Source: Adiantum capillus-veneris (lineage: Eukaryota > Streptophyta > Polypodiopsida > Polypodiales > Pteridaceae). From it: a DNA stretch of 64,000 nucleotides. The position numbers and the translations under genes are program-made. The stretch spans positions 28,103,709-28,167,708 of the forward strand of contig CM043971.1 in the NCBI GenBank assembly GCA_014529385.2. Direction: 5' to 3'. Positions 1-14,926 of this stretch are shown piece after piece (the stretch's first letter is position 1; each line of letters opens with the position of its first letter). Below the pieces are notes generated by a model. That model was not told where the DNA came from. It did no database searches and was given only the letters and a program-made list of their open reading frames with translations.

Positions 1-1667
<1,667 letters not shown>

Positions 1668-2063
1668 TAGAAAGAGTGAGGCCAAAGCAACTCCAAGCTT
1701 CAAGCGCAAGAGGATGAAATGTGACTCGTTGAGGCCTTTGGTAAGAGTGTTTGCAATCATCTGGTCACTTGGATAGTGTTTAACCATAATGGTTCCTTTG
1801 CGTACTTCATACCTAACATAATGATAATGGACATCAATGTGCTTTGACTTATTATGTTGAACATAGTCTTTTGCAAGACTAATAGCACTTTGGCTGTCAC
1901 ACCGTAAGGGTGTGCTAGAAAGAGTAGAGTGACCAATATCAACCAGCAAGAAACAATGTTGTGTTGCAGTTTCTATGACTGAGTCAAAATATGTTGCGAC
2001 ATCACTTACAACTCGTGAGCTGATCTGGCTTCGACAAATACTGGCTCCATAACTATCATCCAC
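1668..2063 (-). pseudogene. Ty1/copia RNase H C-terminal fragment
   Basis: The minus-strand translation carries the C-terminal copia RNase H signature: RCDSQSAISLAKDYVQHNK, then a KHIDVHYHYVR block, then SDQMIANTLTKGL. In an intact element this end of Pol degrades the RNA of the cDNA hybrid. Only the distal part of the domain is present. Its 3' flank is cut by the CT/CA insert at 1667/1668. Immediately to the right the polyprotein sequence runs on the opposite strand, so the fragment sits beside an inverted pol segment. It is a dead remnant. Confidence 0.85.
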
Positions 2064-4001
2064 TACCAGCTCAACGTGTTGTTTATCTTGCTGATGATAC
2101 GACTTGTCAAGTAAAGGGTATTGGAAACTTATAACTTGGTACCTTATCTTCTTCCACTCGAATTTTGCGAGCAGTATTACATGTACCAGATCTTCAACGT
2201 AATCTTCTTACAGCTGCTAGACTTGTTGATCTTGGATTGTTTGTTGGATTTGATCATACCAAATGTTGAATTAAGAAAGATGGACAGACTATAGCCATTG
2301 CTCCTCAAAACGGTAATTTGTTACAACTCTTTCTCAATGATGTTGTAGCAAATGTTGTCACTGCTCTAGGTGATCATGATTGCAAAGTATGGCATCACTG
2401 TTTTGTTCATGCTAATTTCTCAAAACTCCTTGATCTTCAACGTCGTGATCTTGTTCATGGTATGGATATTAAAGCCCATCCCCATATGGGAATTTGTGAC
2501 TTTTGTGCTCTTGGGAAACATAATCGTAAACCCTTTCCTCTTTCAAATACAACGCATTCTCATGACATATTGGATCTTTTTCATACTGATATATGTGGAT
2601 CTCTACCTTCTTTGAACTCACATTATCGCTACTTCATTACTTTCATTGATGATTTCTCACGGTACTTCTACTTATACAGAAATCTGAGCCCTTATCTATT
2701 TTCAAACAATTCCACAAGGCTGCGGAACCTCAAACTGGTTGTCGCCTTAAGAAGCTTCATAGTGACAATGGAGGCGAATATGTTTCTCGAGAGTTTGTGA
2801 GTTATTGTGCTGACAGCGGAATTCATCATGAACACACTATTTCATATTCACCTCAACAGAACGACGTTGCTGAAAGAAAGAATTGCACTATTCTCAATGT
2901 TGTAAGATGTATGCTGATTCATTCTGGTGTATCTCGTGTTTTTTGGGTTGAAGCTACTTTGACAACAATATTTATTCAGAATCTTCTTCCTACTACTACA
3001 CCCACTGGTAAGATACCCATCATAGCATGGACAGGTGACATTCCTTCTGTATCTCATTTTCAAACCTTTGGATGTATTGCTTATATTCATATTCCCAAAG
3101 AAACACGAACAAACCTTGATGCTCCTGGTCTTATTCGATATTTTTATTTGATATTCTAACACTTCCAAAGGCTACAAATTCTATGATCCTTCCTCCAAGA
3201 AAATAATTGTGAATCGTGATGCTACTTTTAACGAGCAGCTTATGGGAGGTTCATGGTCCCTGGATGATTCTTATGATACCAAATCATTGCTTCAGGTTTT
3301 TCCATTTCTTTTAGATGATAAAACTCTTTCTATAGAGCAACTTTCCTCTTCACAACCATCCATTCCGAATGTTGCCAATGATGATATTGATATTTTTGTT
3401 CATCTGCCTATTGATTTATAACGTGGCTCATGTCATGTTTATGATGACGATATTGTTGATAATGCTTTCTCTACTTTTGAAGATCCCGTTACTTATGATG
3501 AAGATATCTCTTCACCACAAAATGATCAATGGAAAGAGGCTATGGAAGCAGAGTACGATTCTGTTATCTCTAAAGGTACATGGATACTAACTGAACTACC
3601 TCTTGGTCGTACATCCACTAGATGTAAGTGGGTGTATAAGACAAAAGAAAAAGTAGATGGATCTTTTAACAAGTTCAAGGCACGTTTATTTGCAAAAGGT
3701 TACTCCCAAGTAGCTGGGGTTGATTATCAAGAGACCAACAGTTGTTCGCATTACAAGTATTCGAGTTTTATTGGCATTGGTTGTTCAATTTGATTTAGAA
3801 GCTCATCAAATGGATGTGCGAACTGCTTTTCTTAATGGTGACTTGGAAGAGGAAATTTATATGGAACAACTAGAAGGGTTTTCTATTCTAGGTAAACAAG
3901 ACCTTGTTGCTCAACTCCATAAGGCACTATATGCTCTCAAACAAGCTTCGAGAGACTGGTATACAAAATTTGATCTTTTTCTCACCTCTTCATCATATTG
4001 A
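2064..4001 (+). pseudogene. Ty1/copia pol remnant: protease end, GAG-pre-integrase, integrase, RT N-terminus (inverted within its element)
   Basis: In order on the plus strand: the end of the protease/linker region (2064-2320); the GAG-pre-integrase zinc-binding region with HHCFVHANFSKLL and CDFCALGKH (2390-2520); integrase with HTDICG and FIDDFSRY (2580-2665); the catalytic Glu region QQNDVAERKN (about 2850-2885); a linker; and RT beginning with CKWVYKTK and ending at WYTKFDLFLTSS. The frame breaks several times (near 2665, 2755, 3160, 3420 and 3745) and the YVDD box is missing. The surrounding primer site, LTR and RNase H all read on the minus strand, so this pol block is inverted relative to its own element. 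Confidence 0.85.
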
Positions 4002-4140
4002 TGTGCCCAACAATCATCTTTAGTATGGCCATTTGTATTGCATTAAGAACATTTCTTACTAGGAAATTTAAGACAAGAGAAAATATTATCGTGACAACCA
4101 CCTCTGCAAATTTCTCATTGAAATGGACCAACCATTGAGT
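4002..4140 (-). pseudogene. Copia gag zinc-knuckle fragment
   Basis: The segment is closely similar to 24560-24700, where the minus-strand translation contains a CCHC-like nucleocapsid knuckle (CSYCNSNGHTKDDY) in which the last Cys is replaced by Tyr. In copia elements this knuckle binds genomic RNA. It reads on the minus strand and abuts the inverted pol block, where an undisturbed minus-strand element would have gag. It is too short to be functional. Confidence 0.65.
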
Positions 4141-4411
4141 AGAAGACCCCCAAAATTTGAGATGAAGTTCAGGGTGTCAAAAAACAAATCAACAACAAAA
4201 TGTAATCAATGATTCATTATATCGATTAGCAATAAACAGCACACAAAACACTAATCATATTTTTATTAAAACAAAACAATCACAATTAACAAGAATCAAT
4301 GCTCAAAAATAAAATTTGTAGCCGTTTTGAATCTTACATGCGAATCGCATACACATACTGTTTTGTCACCATGTATTGAATCGGTGCATGATCGTTACCG
4401 CTCTGATACCA
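4141..4411 (-). other. 5' leader and tRNA-iMet primer-binding site of a family A element
   Basis: This is non-coding leader sequence of a minus-strand copia copy. Positions 4400-4411 read TGGTATCAGAGC on the minus strand, the plant initiator-Met primer site, immediately inside the LTR at 4412. The same leader and primer site recur at 21052-21063 and 16124-16135. Confidence 0.75.
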
Positions 4412-4551
4412 TATTGAGATGTAGAGAAAAAGAGACAGACGAGATAAGAGACACACCATGTACACTCCCAAAGACTGATTCATATTGAGGACAAGATACA
4501 GATATATAGTTTAGACCAAGTTGAGTAGAGTGAGACATATATAGCTCCAAA
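4412..4551 (-). repeat. LTR of copia family A (shared between tandem copies)
   Basis: This is a roughly 140-bp LTR with close copies at 16136-16285, 21064-21203 and, on the plus strand, 26175-26305. The primer site lies directly on its left and a polypurine tract (GAGTGGGGG on the minus strand) directly on its right. It therefore acts as the 5' LTR of the element to its left and the 3' LTR of the element to its right, which is expected after LTR-LTR recombination. Its first two bases have drifted from the usual TG. Confidence 0.8.
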
Positions 4552-4809
4552 ACCCCCACTCAAACAAAGGTCTCTAGCTTTGGATGAAAAAACCCTTGGG
4601 GAGTTCAAGGAAAAAACCCAAGCCCCTATACAATGAGAAAATATGAATCAGTGATGATGATGTGAAAGTGAATTGTGTATATATGGACAAATATACAAGT
4701 GCCTTAGAGATCACAATGTGCAAATGTGGAGTGTGCATACTTCATGGTACCTATAGGATTACAATGTCATAAGTACGAATATATTATAATAGCAGAGAAG
4801 CTAATCTAG
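4552..4809 (-). other. Polypurine tract and 3' untranslated region of a family A element
   Basis: On the minus strand this stretch runs from downstream of RNase H to the polypurine tract next to the LTR. It matches 16286-16542, 21204-21464 and, on the other strand, 25921-26174. There is no coding sequence. It ends in TAG at 4807-4809, where the CT/CA insert begins. Confidence 0.7.
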
Positions 4810-6049
<1,240 letters not shown>

Positions 6050-6050
<1 letters not shown>

Positions 6051-9000
6051 TCAAATACTTAGACCTATATGGTCAACCCCATGATGTAGGATCAACACAT
6101 TATGCCCCATCTTTTAGAGCGGCTTTATGGTAGTTCCCTGCAACCCAATACTGACATTACAAAGTCTGAACATATGATGCTCTATATATACTATATCACA
6201 AAAACACACAATGCATGGAACATGGTAATGCACAAGGACATACAAACTCATAACACACGCTTGGTAGCATAGTAATAAGACATTAATTGTACTAACAACT
6301 TTTGCATGACACAGACAACAACGTCTTTGGCGGAAGAGTAGGCAAAGGACAAGGACTTGCAACAGGAGCGGGATGATGAAGCATTCAATCAATAAACCCC
6401 TTCGATGTTTTGGTTTTAGTGTGGCTTAGATAAGCCAAATCCTTTGTAAAATGGTTTCCAGAAGCATGATGGCATCATTCAAGTATTGGCAAGTGGGTAT
6501 CTCTCAAATTATCAAAATTAAGATGTAGGTCGCAACTACATAATGACATCTATTGTTCAAAATGGTTTTTCCCCTTTCCCCCCCCCCCCCCCCCCCCTTT
6601 TTTTATTTAAATACATGTACTAAAATAATAACTGGATCAGTTTCTAAAAAATCGACGTCCAATGTCTTTTAACCGGCTGAATTTTTAAAACCCGACTCGA
6701 ATTGGAGCTTGCAAACTGGCACCACTTTTAGTGTAATTACTGGCAAAAGCTTTAACACTAGGTTGGTAACCTAATAGGACATAAAAGTGTCCTTTCAGGG
6801 TTTTGAAAAAAACCCCCAAAACCATAGTAGATCCACTCATTTTGTAAAATCCTTTCATGAGGTTATAGTTCAAGGCCTACTAAACATGGAAAAAATAAGA
6901 AACTTGTAAAATTTCTCATCTTTTGGTCACACCAAGCCTCCAAAGTTGATGGACCAGTGAATTTTCATCAAAATAGTCATTTCTTACGTTTTGTTGCATA
7001 AAAATAAGATTAGGGATTTTTGTAGGACTTGAGATAAATTCCCTATTTAACTTCAATGGGTTGGTGATCAGAACATATGATTGCTTCTCACTCACTATTT
7101 TTTGTTTTTCCAAAATAAATAGGTACAAAAAAGTTGAATTTTTACCATTCTGCAAACCTATCATCAAAGTTTCTATAGCCACGCTCAATACAAATAATAT
7201 ATGCATGTTTTCTTAGTTCCTTATTGTCCTTTATGTTCATAAGGAGCCATGAATCATGTCAAAAGAATAATACATCTCTTACCAAGAGGAATCTTGGGGA
7301 CAAAGATGAAGTGTTAAATACAGCAAACATGAAAAAACTGGGTTGAACATTATGAGTTGTAGAATCCCATAGAAACTATTCAATATCTAGCCAAATTTGA
7401 TCCTTATGACTAGATATGGTTACTACCTACAAAATGCATGTAGTTGTCACAAGAAACTAGCAATATTGAAAAAGCTATACTTGATATCCTACAATGTTTC
7501 GTTTTCTTCCATAATTGAAAAAATCAACCATCGTTGTGTACTATGCAAAATAGGGTATTAGGTGCCCCAAAACTCAAGGAATGTTAGCTTTATGTTACAA
7601 TATGTGACATAGAAAATAAAAAATGAATTTGGATATCATGAAATCCACCAAAAAAATCATAGAAGAGCTAAAATTGGCTAAAAAACAGGATTTGATAATT
7701 TTTGTAATTTGGTCATAACTTACAACTTTAATATTTATTTCTCCCTAGAAGCATCAGGACATGTTGAGGACTACTAAAGATAGTTCTCTAGCATTATAGA
7801 CCTCACAAACATGAATTCTAGAGTGGTATAGTTGCAAAAAGTCGAAAAAAGCCAAAAACAGGACCCGTTTTTTCACACAGTTTAGGTTGTGAAATGTTGT
7901 GCAAGGATAATGTTAAAGATGGAATTGATATTCCAAAAAAATGTCGAGTTTTTTTCAGCTCATGAGACAACTTTCTAGATAGATAGCACCTCAAAATCAA
8001 TTTTGAAACTCTTGACATAATTCAAGAAAAATGGTCACTTCACAAGACATAAAAGTGTCCCAGGACATAAAAGTGTCCCATTACCAACCTAGTGTTAAAA
8101 GCTGACATGAATATCAGGAAACCTTTAAGTTTACCCTTCTGTTCTTGGGTTAGGTAAAAAATATCTGTTTATAAACCATGTTCATAGAGAACTAGCCTTT
8201 AGGACATAGATTGAAAAGTCTCGGTTGGTTGCTTTCAAGGAAACCGGCTGCATTTTGAGGATTTTAGTATAAAAAGTAATTAAATTTCTCAAAAAAGCGG
8301 GTAGATTTTCAAAGCTTTCCTTTTTTCCATTGGGTCGTAAAAAAGTTTTTGATGAATACTGTGTATAACCCTGAAATGGGTAACTTAACAAGGGAAAATA
8401 GTAACTTAAAACATAAAATAGTGCCCGGAAAACCTAGGTTTAAGGTAACCCCACCTACAAATTTTGCAATTTACCTCTAAAATTCATATTTGGAGGTAAG
8501 AAAACCTACAAAATGTGGAAAAGTTCGGGTAATTTGGTGTAAAAAACCTTAAAATTACGTCAAGTTACCTCTGGTGTTTTACACATGTAGGTTTGCCAAG
8601 TTTTTGGTAAAAAGCCTTTGAGCACTAGCATAAAGGCTTAAAGCCTAGCGAAATGTGCACCCTGAATAAATTAAAAACAAAATCCTGCAGCGTCAAAGCT
8701 ATGGCGCCGCTTGCACTCAGGCCGAGACCTCCCTGCAACACATGGCAATTGACTGCCTTTAAGGCACCGGTGCAAAACTCCCTATAAAACCATGGCCAGG
8801 CATGGCGCACTGCACCAACTGCTTACACAGTGCAGCGCTTATCCACAAGCAACACACACACACACACGCAATTACCGAAGGGGGATAACCTAAGCAGGCA
8901 CGCCACATTCCCGTAGGGAGACAACCTGAGCAAGCACACCACACTCGCTGCCTGGGCTACCTAGCTACACCGAAGTTGAAGATTCTCCTACCCACAGTAG

Positions 9001-10800
9001 ACTGCATACGCTGCTAAGCAATACCAGGTATATACGATAATACAATCCAGCTTTATCTTGATTAATAGCCATCGAACATATGGTCATAAGAACCTCAGTT
9101 GTATGCACGCTCATCTCGCAGGATTGACCCGAGCTTCCCACACACACAACTGCCATTGAATAGAGTCATAAAGTACGACACAGGTGCTACGACTCGGCTT
9201 CTAAACCAAAGGGGTTAGCCTCGCCCCGTTTGCGCCCGCCCTACATCCTCAACCGTCAACAAAAACGGTGATCTTCACAACAACGGAGCGCTAGGCTGGA
9301 GTCTTACAACTGAAGTAACGAGCCCATTTTTTTACGAGGTTAAAACTCAATCTCGTATGTAGTATTGAGTTTTTTAAGCATATGACTAATATTTCGTACA
9401 CTCACCCTCCCCGAGCACGATTCCATAAAGGAAAGTACTCGGAGGAACACACAAGCATGATAAAAAAGTGCTATCAAACACCAAAATATCCCGATGATGG
9501 ACCACGTTCTACGTATTGACAAGCAATACGGGAAATACATGCATATACACTAGCATGTTTTTCAGGTCCAATTTTTTAGCTTGAACACCGCATAAGTATT
9601 AGACACATACGTGCTCCGGTATTTTACATACTGGCGCATCGGGCATTCATGCAATAACAAAATGACACATCAGTTAAGTCTAAAAATATGTTCATGGGAT
9701 ACGGTATATATAGCCAACTAACTATGTACCTCTAACCCAGTCCAAGGTATCGGTCGCCTAGAGAACAATACCTTGAGCATCCAAAGGCATAAAGGAGCAA
9801 TCCAAGATGGCTACTACAAGCAACAACCAGGTGAACTGATTTTGAAAACTTGGAACACGTTTTTTCAAAACATAGTAGGAGTAAAAAGTTTTTTGAAGCT
9901 ATCTTAGAAGCACTATCCGACCTAAAAATGTAGCAATAATTAACAAAAAAAGTTGAGGTTACCTCAGAATAGGGTAATAAAAAAATTTTACAAACATGAT
10001 TGGAAGATGTACTCAAACCATAAAAAGATAGGCCCTAAAAGCACCATATAGGTATGGAAGACCCTAGATGTAAGTTCGGCTAGGTAAGACTCAAAGACTT
10101 AATTTCTAGAGACAGATGACGGGCTTGTCTGGAAAAGGTTTTTTTTTTTAAATAACCGATTTTCTCACATAGAATGCTGCCCAAAGTTTATCAAGAATAC
10201 CTATAGATTATAATGCTTTCTTATATACCGTAACGGTAGACTGGTCCCTTTAGCAAAGCATAGCTTAATCTCTAAATAAAGCTCATTGATGACAAATAGG
10301 GTTACCGACAGACGGCTAGGATGAGTATCACTCGGGATATATTCAAGCTACAAAGGATTCGTGACAAGCTCATGGCAGTACAAAAAGGGGATAATCGAAC
10401 CAGACCTTTAGCAATTCGAGACCCCATTTCCAAACCTTGTAAACCTATACGAAATTTCACAGACCGTAATCGACCATACCTACATAGACGAGCCAAAAAA
10501 AATGTCAAATATACCTAGGAGTGGGTTGGGCTTCAGGGTGTGACAGCGATAACAAGCAGTGGGGATTGCTTGATATACATGTCACCCATTTAGTGCAAAA
10601 TAATTCTAATTGTTTGTACTTGTGGTTGGTTGGCAGGTAAAGATCCCTACTTTCATCGGCTAGGAGTTCCGACCTAAAGCTCCTATAGTTTTGTGTACCG
10701 AAGGATCATGTAACCTTTTTATTTTTAAAAAAGAATGTCAATTTTTGGAGTAACCATATGATAAATGTAAACAGTACTTAAGTTCTCTCAGTATATGGTT
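6050..10800. other. Long intergenic stretch without recognisable genes
   Basis: Both strands contain only short frames with no motif I recognise. The sequence is AT-rich with a poly-C run at 6578-6597 and an A/T-rich middle. One inverted-repeat element (6756-8094) lies inside it. A less AT-rich patch lies at 8640-9250. I cannot assign the remainder; it may be decayed transposon DNA. Confidence 0.6.
6752..8098. mobile_element. TTAA-flanked terminal-inverted-repeat element, non-coding
   Basis: The left end reads TTAA then CACTAGGTTGGTAA (from 6756). The right end is its exact inverse ending at 8094, followed by TTAA (8095-8098). Next to both ends lies a small palindrome-like motif, GGACATAAAAGTGTCC, twice on the right. 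The 1339-bp interior has no coding potential. A TTAA duplication fits piggyBac- or Kolobok-type insertion, but TTAA is palindromic and the inverted similarity extends slightly outside it, so the exact boundary is uncertain. Target-site and superfamily assignments are inference. Confidence 0.5.
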
Positions 10801-10814
10801 CTACGTGATGGGAT

Positions 10815-10822
10815 TTTTCAAT

Positions 10823-10853
<31 letters not shown>

Positions 10854-10965
10854 CCCAACATATCAACCCCTCTCACACCCTCTCTCTCCTTTGCTCCCAC
10901 ACTCTCTCCCCCCCCCCCCCCCCCCCCACGTTCTGTGTTGCCATCGCTAGCACGTTTCAAGACAT
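10815..10965. repeat. Fragment of the CA/CT-rich insert with CA and poly-C runs
   Basis: An AC dinucleotide run (about 10828-10853), a CT-rich segment and a poly-C run (10909-10927) are followed by a block shared with about 205-240 and 17440-17470. The fragment joins directly to the truncated copia RT at about 10966. Confidence 0.7.
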
Positions 10966-11946
10966 GAGTGAATCTCTTCAAGATCCACCATATCAAATGC
11001 AGAAGACTATAACAATTTCACTTGCTGAAGAAATCTCAAATCATTGGAAACAAGGATGGTATCATCCACATAAAGAGCAAGAATCACAAAACTGCTACCT
11101 TGGCATTTTTTGTATAAGCTGGGGTATAAAGAGCAAGAGATGAATCCTTTAGAGGTGAAAAAAACATCAAATTTTGTATACCAGGATTGCGAAGCTTGTT
11201 TGAGACCATATAGTGCCTTATGGAGTTGAGCAACAAGGTATTTTTTACGCGAAATAGAAAACCCTTTTGGTTGTTCCATATAAATTTCCTTTTCTAAGTC
11301 ACCATTAAGAAAAGAACTTCACACATCCATTCGATGAGCTTCTAAATCAAATTGAACAGCAAATGCCAATAAAACTTGAACACTTGTAATGCAAACAACT
11401 GGTGAAAAGGTCTCTTGATAATCAACACCAGCTACTTGGGAGTAACCTTTTGCAACTAAACATGCATTGAACTTGTCAAAAGATCCATCTGCTTTTACTT
11501 TTGTCTTATACACCCACTTACACTTAGGGGATATATAACTAGGAGGTAGTTTAGTTAGTATCCATGTACCTTTAGAGATAAGAGAATCATACTCTGCTTC
11601 CATAGCATCTTGCCATTGATCCTTTTTTGGTGAAGAGATAGCATTATCAACAATATCGTCATCATAAACATGACATGATCCATGTTCAAAATCAATAGGC
11701 AGATCAACAAAAATATCAATAGCATCATTGGCAACATTCGGAATGGATGATTGTGAAGAGAAAAACTGCTCTATAGGAAGATTTTCATCATTTGAAAGAA
11801 ATGGAAAATCTTGAAGCAATGATTTGGTATCATCAGAATCATCCATGGACCGTGAGCCTCCCATAAGCTGTTCTGTTGAGGTGAATATGAAATAGTGTGT
11901 TCATGATGAATTCCACTATGAGCACAATAACTCACAAACTCTTGAG
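10966..11946 (-). pseudogene. Ty1/copia reverse transcriptase with YVDD box and end of integrase
   Basis: Reading leftwards: a linker, then RT with CKWVYKTK, LVAKGYSQVAGVDYQET, LHKALYGLKQA, and the catalytic box as ALYVDDTILVS (around 11040). One in-frame TGA follows MDV (near 11318), where the other copies have CGA. The gene stops at about 10966, where the CA/CT fragment begins, so RNase H is missing. The upstream integrase continues at 14927 beyond a 3-kb insertion. It was recently near-intact but is now non-functional. Confidence 0.85.
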
Positions 11947-11966
11947 TGTTGACGATGGAAGACCGA

Positions 11967-12018
<52 letters not shown>

Positions 12019-12122
12019 CTCCACAATTGCAAACCCCAAAGTGTGTCTACTGATCACACGGGATGTGTTTATATAGAGGGGACCAGGGTGCTATATATAG
12101 AGATACGATATATAGCTCAACA
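11947..12122 (-). repeat. 3' LTR of the 3-kb non-autonomous element
   Basis: It starts TGTTGACG and ends CTCAACA, with a GA microsatellite at 11970-12014 inside. A polypurine tract lies immediately to its right. It carries a TATA-rich segment at 12070-12118. Confidence 0.88.
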
Positions 12123-14691
12123 CCCCCACTCAAATGAAGGTCCCTAACTATGGATGAAAAAACCCTTGGGGGCTCAAGGGAAAAACCCACAGCTCTATAC
12201 GTACACACCGTTATATTTTTTTCAAAAAAAATTAAGTATACATTACAATGTTCAAAGGTGCTACATCACTCCTGTTTTACAATGTGCCCTTTCAAGGGTC
12301 TTTAACAACCCTATAAATACAGTTGAATTGATTCAAATTCTTCAATATCGTTAAAAGCCTTCAATATCTTTGAGAAGCTTCAATATCTTTGAGCCGCTTC
12401 GTTATTTTTGAGCCCCTGTACACACAACTTGACGTGGCTTCCATCCTGTAATAACATCAACTCAAGAAACATAACGAGACATGAAGGTTAGAAATAAATA
12501 CGTCACATTATCTTTAGAGACGGTTCACGATGCCGCTCTAGAGACGACATAGAAACAAACGTAATGCCGATGCAATCACATGTGTAGATGACATAGAAAC
12601 AAATGTAACATCAATGTAATCACATATGCACAAATATATACAAACCCGTCATGTAATAAATACATTGGGATCCCCAAGATCTCAACTAATAGCTGTCATC
12701 ATCATGGCTTTACATACCATGGCATCACGGTGTTCACCATAGAAAAAAATTGAAAGAGCAATCATCATGGCTTTACGTACCATGGCATCACGGTATTCAC
12801 CATGGCATAAGAGACGCTTAGAAAAGCTTTGAAATATCAATCATCATGATTTTACGTACCATGGAATCAAAGACGTTTTCTTCAAACAAATAAAAATTAT
12901 AAAATAGTAATCACCATCGTGGCTTTACGTACCATGACATTACAGACGCTACTTTTGTGCAAAATCTGCAAAACCTCAAGACAATGACGAATCAATAGAT
13001 AACTGCTTTGTAAAATCACGTGAAATATTTTATGAAAAAATCATGACAAGACTAGTAGCATGTATCAAGAACCAAAGCCGTGATCAATGGAGAAAATAAA
13101 AACACAACAAATAATATCACCTTGAACCATAGATGAAGATAATAAAGACGCATAATGTAACTTCACCCATATTTGGTGAGCCTTGTTGTTTCTGCGTCAT
13201 GATGTGGATGAAGCCCGTTTACAACATTTCACTCTATACTAGGCTATGTAATTCAAGACAAAAGAAACCCACACTATACTCGACAAAAACTTGCTACACA
13301 TAGCATGACAAAATTGTCTCTATATTGATCAGTTCTACATCAATATAGATGCCTTGCTTGAAGATACGCACAAGCACATCCATGAAAATCATTTCGGTCA
13401 TCAACACTGGTTACAATAACGTGGTGTTTCTTTTAATAAAGCATGCAAGTTAAAACAGATCACAATAAAAATAGCATTCCTCGACCCATTGTTGATTGGA
13501 GCCGGTGGTCGTAGCTCTTTCGACGCACTTGCTAAGCCGGGAGTGGTAGATCTTAGTGATGGTCGTAGCCATTGTGAGGCAGTGCAAAAGCTGTGACTCA
13601 AATCAACGCAGCACCGGATCAAACACAAACCACCTTGGCCCTGCTGGATGAACCATGTCCTATACATACATCAGACTGGTCTTATACGATCAGGTTGTAC
13701 CCAGGCGGCCTAGAAGAAAAATTTATAAACCTTCGTTAGCATGGGAGCTGGACAGGAGACTTTGCCAGCATAGGAGGAATACATGCCCACTTACGATCCC
13801 TTTAGCACATGCTTACTTGCAAGGCAGCACTGCAGTGCGCAAAACTCTATACATAGCAAGGCTCCAGCACCAAGTTAGAAGACACACTTGAAAAAAAAAA
13901 GATCGTACTCCACCCTAAATATAGTAGGCGTTCAACATGTTAAACATTGGCCTCTAATTAGAGATTGCGACGTTGATTACGCAGCCTGATTAAGAATTGG
14001 GTCAGACAGAACAAGCTCACGCAGCGTTGGTGCAGCTTGATTAAGAATCGGGCCAGACAAAAGAAGCTCACGCAAAAGCTGAACCCATTGATTGAGCTCA
14101 CAAGCCGCTGAGGGCTTTCTGGGCAAAACTTCGAGCAAAGCGAACCGTAGCTGGACGTCAGCCCTTGAAGCATTAAAAACAAAAACGACATCAGCTTTTT
14201 GAAGATAATATAAGCAGCTATCATAGGTGTAGACATCTTTTTCCTTCCTTGCGCTCAGACATAGGCTGCTTTTTCTTCTCACATGCCTCTACTACAGTAG
14301 CTACACAAAGCATATGATCATTCACACACGTTTCTAGTCGTTCACAGAAGCTCACGCTTCTTCTTCAGTAATATCTAGTCCTCTCTCGACGTCGTCTCTT
14401 TTAAAAGCAGCTAACGCTGGTTTGCTACCTCGCTCCTGAGCCTCACACGGCTTCCTCTCTGCTATGACAAAATTCAAAACCAGAGAGCGCGATCCTGTCA
14501 TCTAGAAGGTGACAATTCAAATCCCCAGTTGCAGGTGATGCTTCTTGAACCGTCTCACGTCAGGCCGTATACAGATGGGAATCAATACAATTATCAAACG
14601 TAATAGAAACTTAAAGTAAAAGAGAATCGATACTTAGCTCTTGTGATTCAATGAGAACGTATTTAGTTCTATCAAAATTCTCCATCGGCTT
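12123..14691 (-). other. Coding-free interior of the 3-kb LTR element
   Basis: I found no Gag, protease, integrase or RT motif on either strand. A block at about 12700-12930 repeats a motif built on ATCATGGCTTTACGTACCAT four times at roughly 60-80-bp spacing. Several short open frames (for example near 13401-13667 and 13977-14282) show no recognisable domain. The structure suggests packaging and priming signals only. Confidence 0.65.
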
Positions 14692-14703
14692 GCTCTGATA
14701 CCA

Positions 14704-14721
14704 TGTTGATGATGGAAGATC

Positions 14722-14817
<96 letters not shown>

Positions 14818-14921
14818 CTCCACAATTGCAAACCCCAAAGTGTGTCTACTGATCACACAGAATGTGTTTATATAGAGGGGACCAGGGTGCTATATATAGA
14901 GATACTATATATAGCTCAACA
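14704..14921 (-). repeat. 5' LTR of the 3-kb non-autonomous element
   Basis: It is 218 bp, starts TGTTGATG and ends CTCAACA, with a GA tract at 14727-14814 that is longer than the 45 bp in its partner LTR. Outside the GA tract it differs from the partner at only a handful of positions. The primer site lies directly to its left. Confidence 0.88.
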
Positions 14922-14926
14922 TTGAG

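Larger units (their letters stand above)
11942..14926 (-). mobile_element. 3-kb non-autonomous LTR retrotransposon inserted in a copia integrase
   Basis: There are two LTRs, 11947-12122 and 14704-14921, both beginning TGTTGA and ending TCAACA. They are nearly identical except for the length of an internal GA tract. The duplication TTGAG flanks the element (11942-11946 and 14922-14926), and the integrase sequence resumes exactly across it. A primer site, TGGTATCAGAGC on the minus strand, is at 14692-14703. A polypurine tract, GAGTGGGGG on the minus strand, is next to the left LTR. The interior (12123-14691) has no gag or pol, so it resembles a large LARD or TRIM moved by proteins supplied in trans. 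LTR similarity suggests recent insertion. Confidence 0.88.

Noticed and set aside
10321-10518. Small basic protein gene on the plus strand
   Set aside because: 65 codons with an overlapping frame of equal length on the other strand, no motif and no splice or promoter context.
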